A DNA stretch of 6,386 nucleotides from NCBI GenBank assembly GCA_012514545.1, contig JAAZAC010000259.1, positions 1 to 6,386 on the forward strand, in the 5' to 3' direction. The notes beneath the pieces were generated by a model. The model searched no databases. It worked only from the letters and a program-made list of their open reading frames with translations, and was not told where the DNA came from. Made by a program: the position numbers and the translations under genes. This DNA is from Actinomycetales bacterium (GTDB lineage: Bacteria; Actinomycetota; Actinomycetes; Actinomycetales; Cellulomonadaceae). The first letter of the stretch is position 1. Each line of letters begins with the position of its first letter. This document shows positions 5,991-6,386 of the stretch, piece by piece.

Positions 5991-6386
5991 TTACGGATTC
6001 GGAATGTTGCGCAACGGCGCGGTGGGGCCGCCCGGCAGGGGCTGACGGCCCGCCAGGACGGCCACGCGCGCGAGCACCCGCGCGCCGATCGCGATCGCCG
6101 CCTCGTCCACGACCAGGTCGCCGCGGTGCAGGTCGAACGCCCGCCCGCCCGGCGCGCGCGTGCCCAGCCGCGCCATCGCGCCCGGCGCGCGCGTGAGCAG
6201 CCACGCGAAGTCCTCGCCGCCGAGCGACTGCTCCGTGGCCTGCACGGCGTCGGGCCCGAGCACGTCGCGCGCGGCCGCCTCGAGCAGCCGGTTCGCGCCC
6301 GGGTCGTTCTCGACGGGCGGCACGCCGCGCAGGTGCTGGACCTCGACCTGCACCCGGTACGGCGCGACGACGTGCTCGACCGCCTC
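5991..6386 (-). CDS. M20-family amidohydrolase, C-terminal 131 residues (cut by right edge)
   Basis: The frame is open to the window edge and ends in TAA at 5991. The visible 131 residues match the C-terminal catalytic part of M20D metallo-amidohydrolases (N-acyl-amino-acid, hippurate or IAA-amino-acid hydrolase type). Seen are RGVPPVENDP (visible residues 20-29), SLGGEDF (54-60) and DLHRGDLVVDE (85-95), where His87 matches the C-terminal metal-ligand histidine. These enzymes hydrolyse amide bonds of N-acylated amino acids using two divalent metals. The dimerisation domain, the N-terminal metal ligands and the start codon lie outside the window, so activity cannot be judged. The GTG at 6353 is internal to the family fold and not a start. 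The gene is co-oriented with the transporter operon but separated by 158 bp. A role in nucleoside use is not evident. The last codons (TTG, ATT, AAT, TAA) are unusually AT-rich. Confidence 0.85.
   Translation of the reverse strand, partial: EAVEHVVAPYRVQVEVQHLRGVPPVENDPGANRLLEAAARDVLGPDAVQATEQSLGGEDFAWLLTRAPGAMARLGTRAPGGRAFDLHRGDLVVDEAAIAIGARVLARVAVLAGRQPLPGGPTAPLRNIPNP
5997..6015. repeat. Two abutting short palindromes at the amidohydrolase 3' end
   Basis: ATTCGGAAT (5997-6005; arms ATTC/GAAT around one base) is followed directly by GTTGCGCAAC (6006-6015; a perfect 10-bp palindrome with TTGCGCAA core). The core resembles the CG-centred operators of LacI-family regulators. They lie inside the last coding codons of the amidohydrolase gene and about 165-183 bp upstream of the lipoprotein start. 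The sequence is certain, the regulatory role is a guess. Confidence 0.35.

Noticed and set aside
1..6386. Signs of a mobile element, defence system, CRISPR array, phage or biosynthetic cluster.
   Set aside because: No transposase, integrase, repeat array, defence domain or synthase was seen; all genes belong to one metabolic operon plus a neighbouring amidohydrolase, and base composition is uniform.

Overview
The window is very GC-rich, with GC-biased third codon positions, GTG as well as ATG starts, TGA stops in the operon and strong GGAGG-type ribosome binding sites. This points to a high-GC actinobacterium. The protein styles (an acidic Thr/Pro linker on the lipoprotein, a CAEC-type cytidine deaminase, extended permeases) fit Micrococcales, perhaps near Cellulomonadaceae. 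That placement is an impression from the sequence, not a database result.

Every gene I can support lies on the minus strand, so transcription runs from right to left. From the right edge: the C-terminal part of an M20-family amidohydrolase (5991-6386, cut by the window); a 158-bp non-coding region with the promoter and leader of the next gene; a BMP-family nucleoside-binding lipoprotein (4726-5832); a 137-bp gap holding a perfect 19-bp stem-loop (4676-4717); a double-domain ABC ATPase (3074-4588); two BPD_transp_2 permeases (1764-3077 and 466-1767); cytidine deaminase cdd (44-442); and the first 15 codons of a probable thymidine phosphorylase deoA (1-47, cut by the window).

Together these form a nucleoside uptake and salvage operon. 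The lipoprotein captures nucleosides outside the membrane, and the two permeases and the ATPase import them in the manner of the Bacillus NupNOPQ and streptococcal BmpA-NupABC systems. Cdd deaminates cytidine and deoxycytidine to uridine and deoxyuridine. DeoA would then cleave deoxyuridine and thymidine to the base and deoxyribose-1-phosphate. The genes are packed tightly: ATPase/permease 1, permease 1/permease 2 and cdd/deoA each overlap by 4 bp (ATGA or GTGA), and permease 2 to cdd is a 23-bp gap. The stem-loop after the lipoprotein gene is placed to make the binding protein more abundant than the membrane complex.

I see no mobile element, CRISPR array, tRNA, rRNA or clear foreign island. 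The window looks like an ordinary metabolic operon, and I do not see a convincing undescribed system. The points most worth a second look are the exact stem-loop, the leader and paired palindromes upstream of the lipoprotein gene, the long N-terminal extension of permease 2, and the unexplained pairing with an amidohydrolase.
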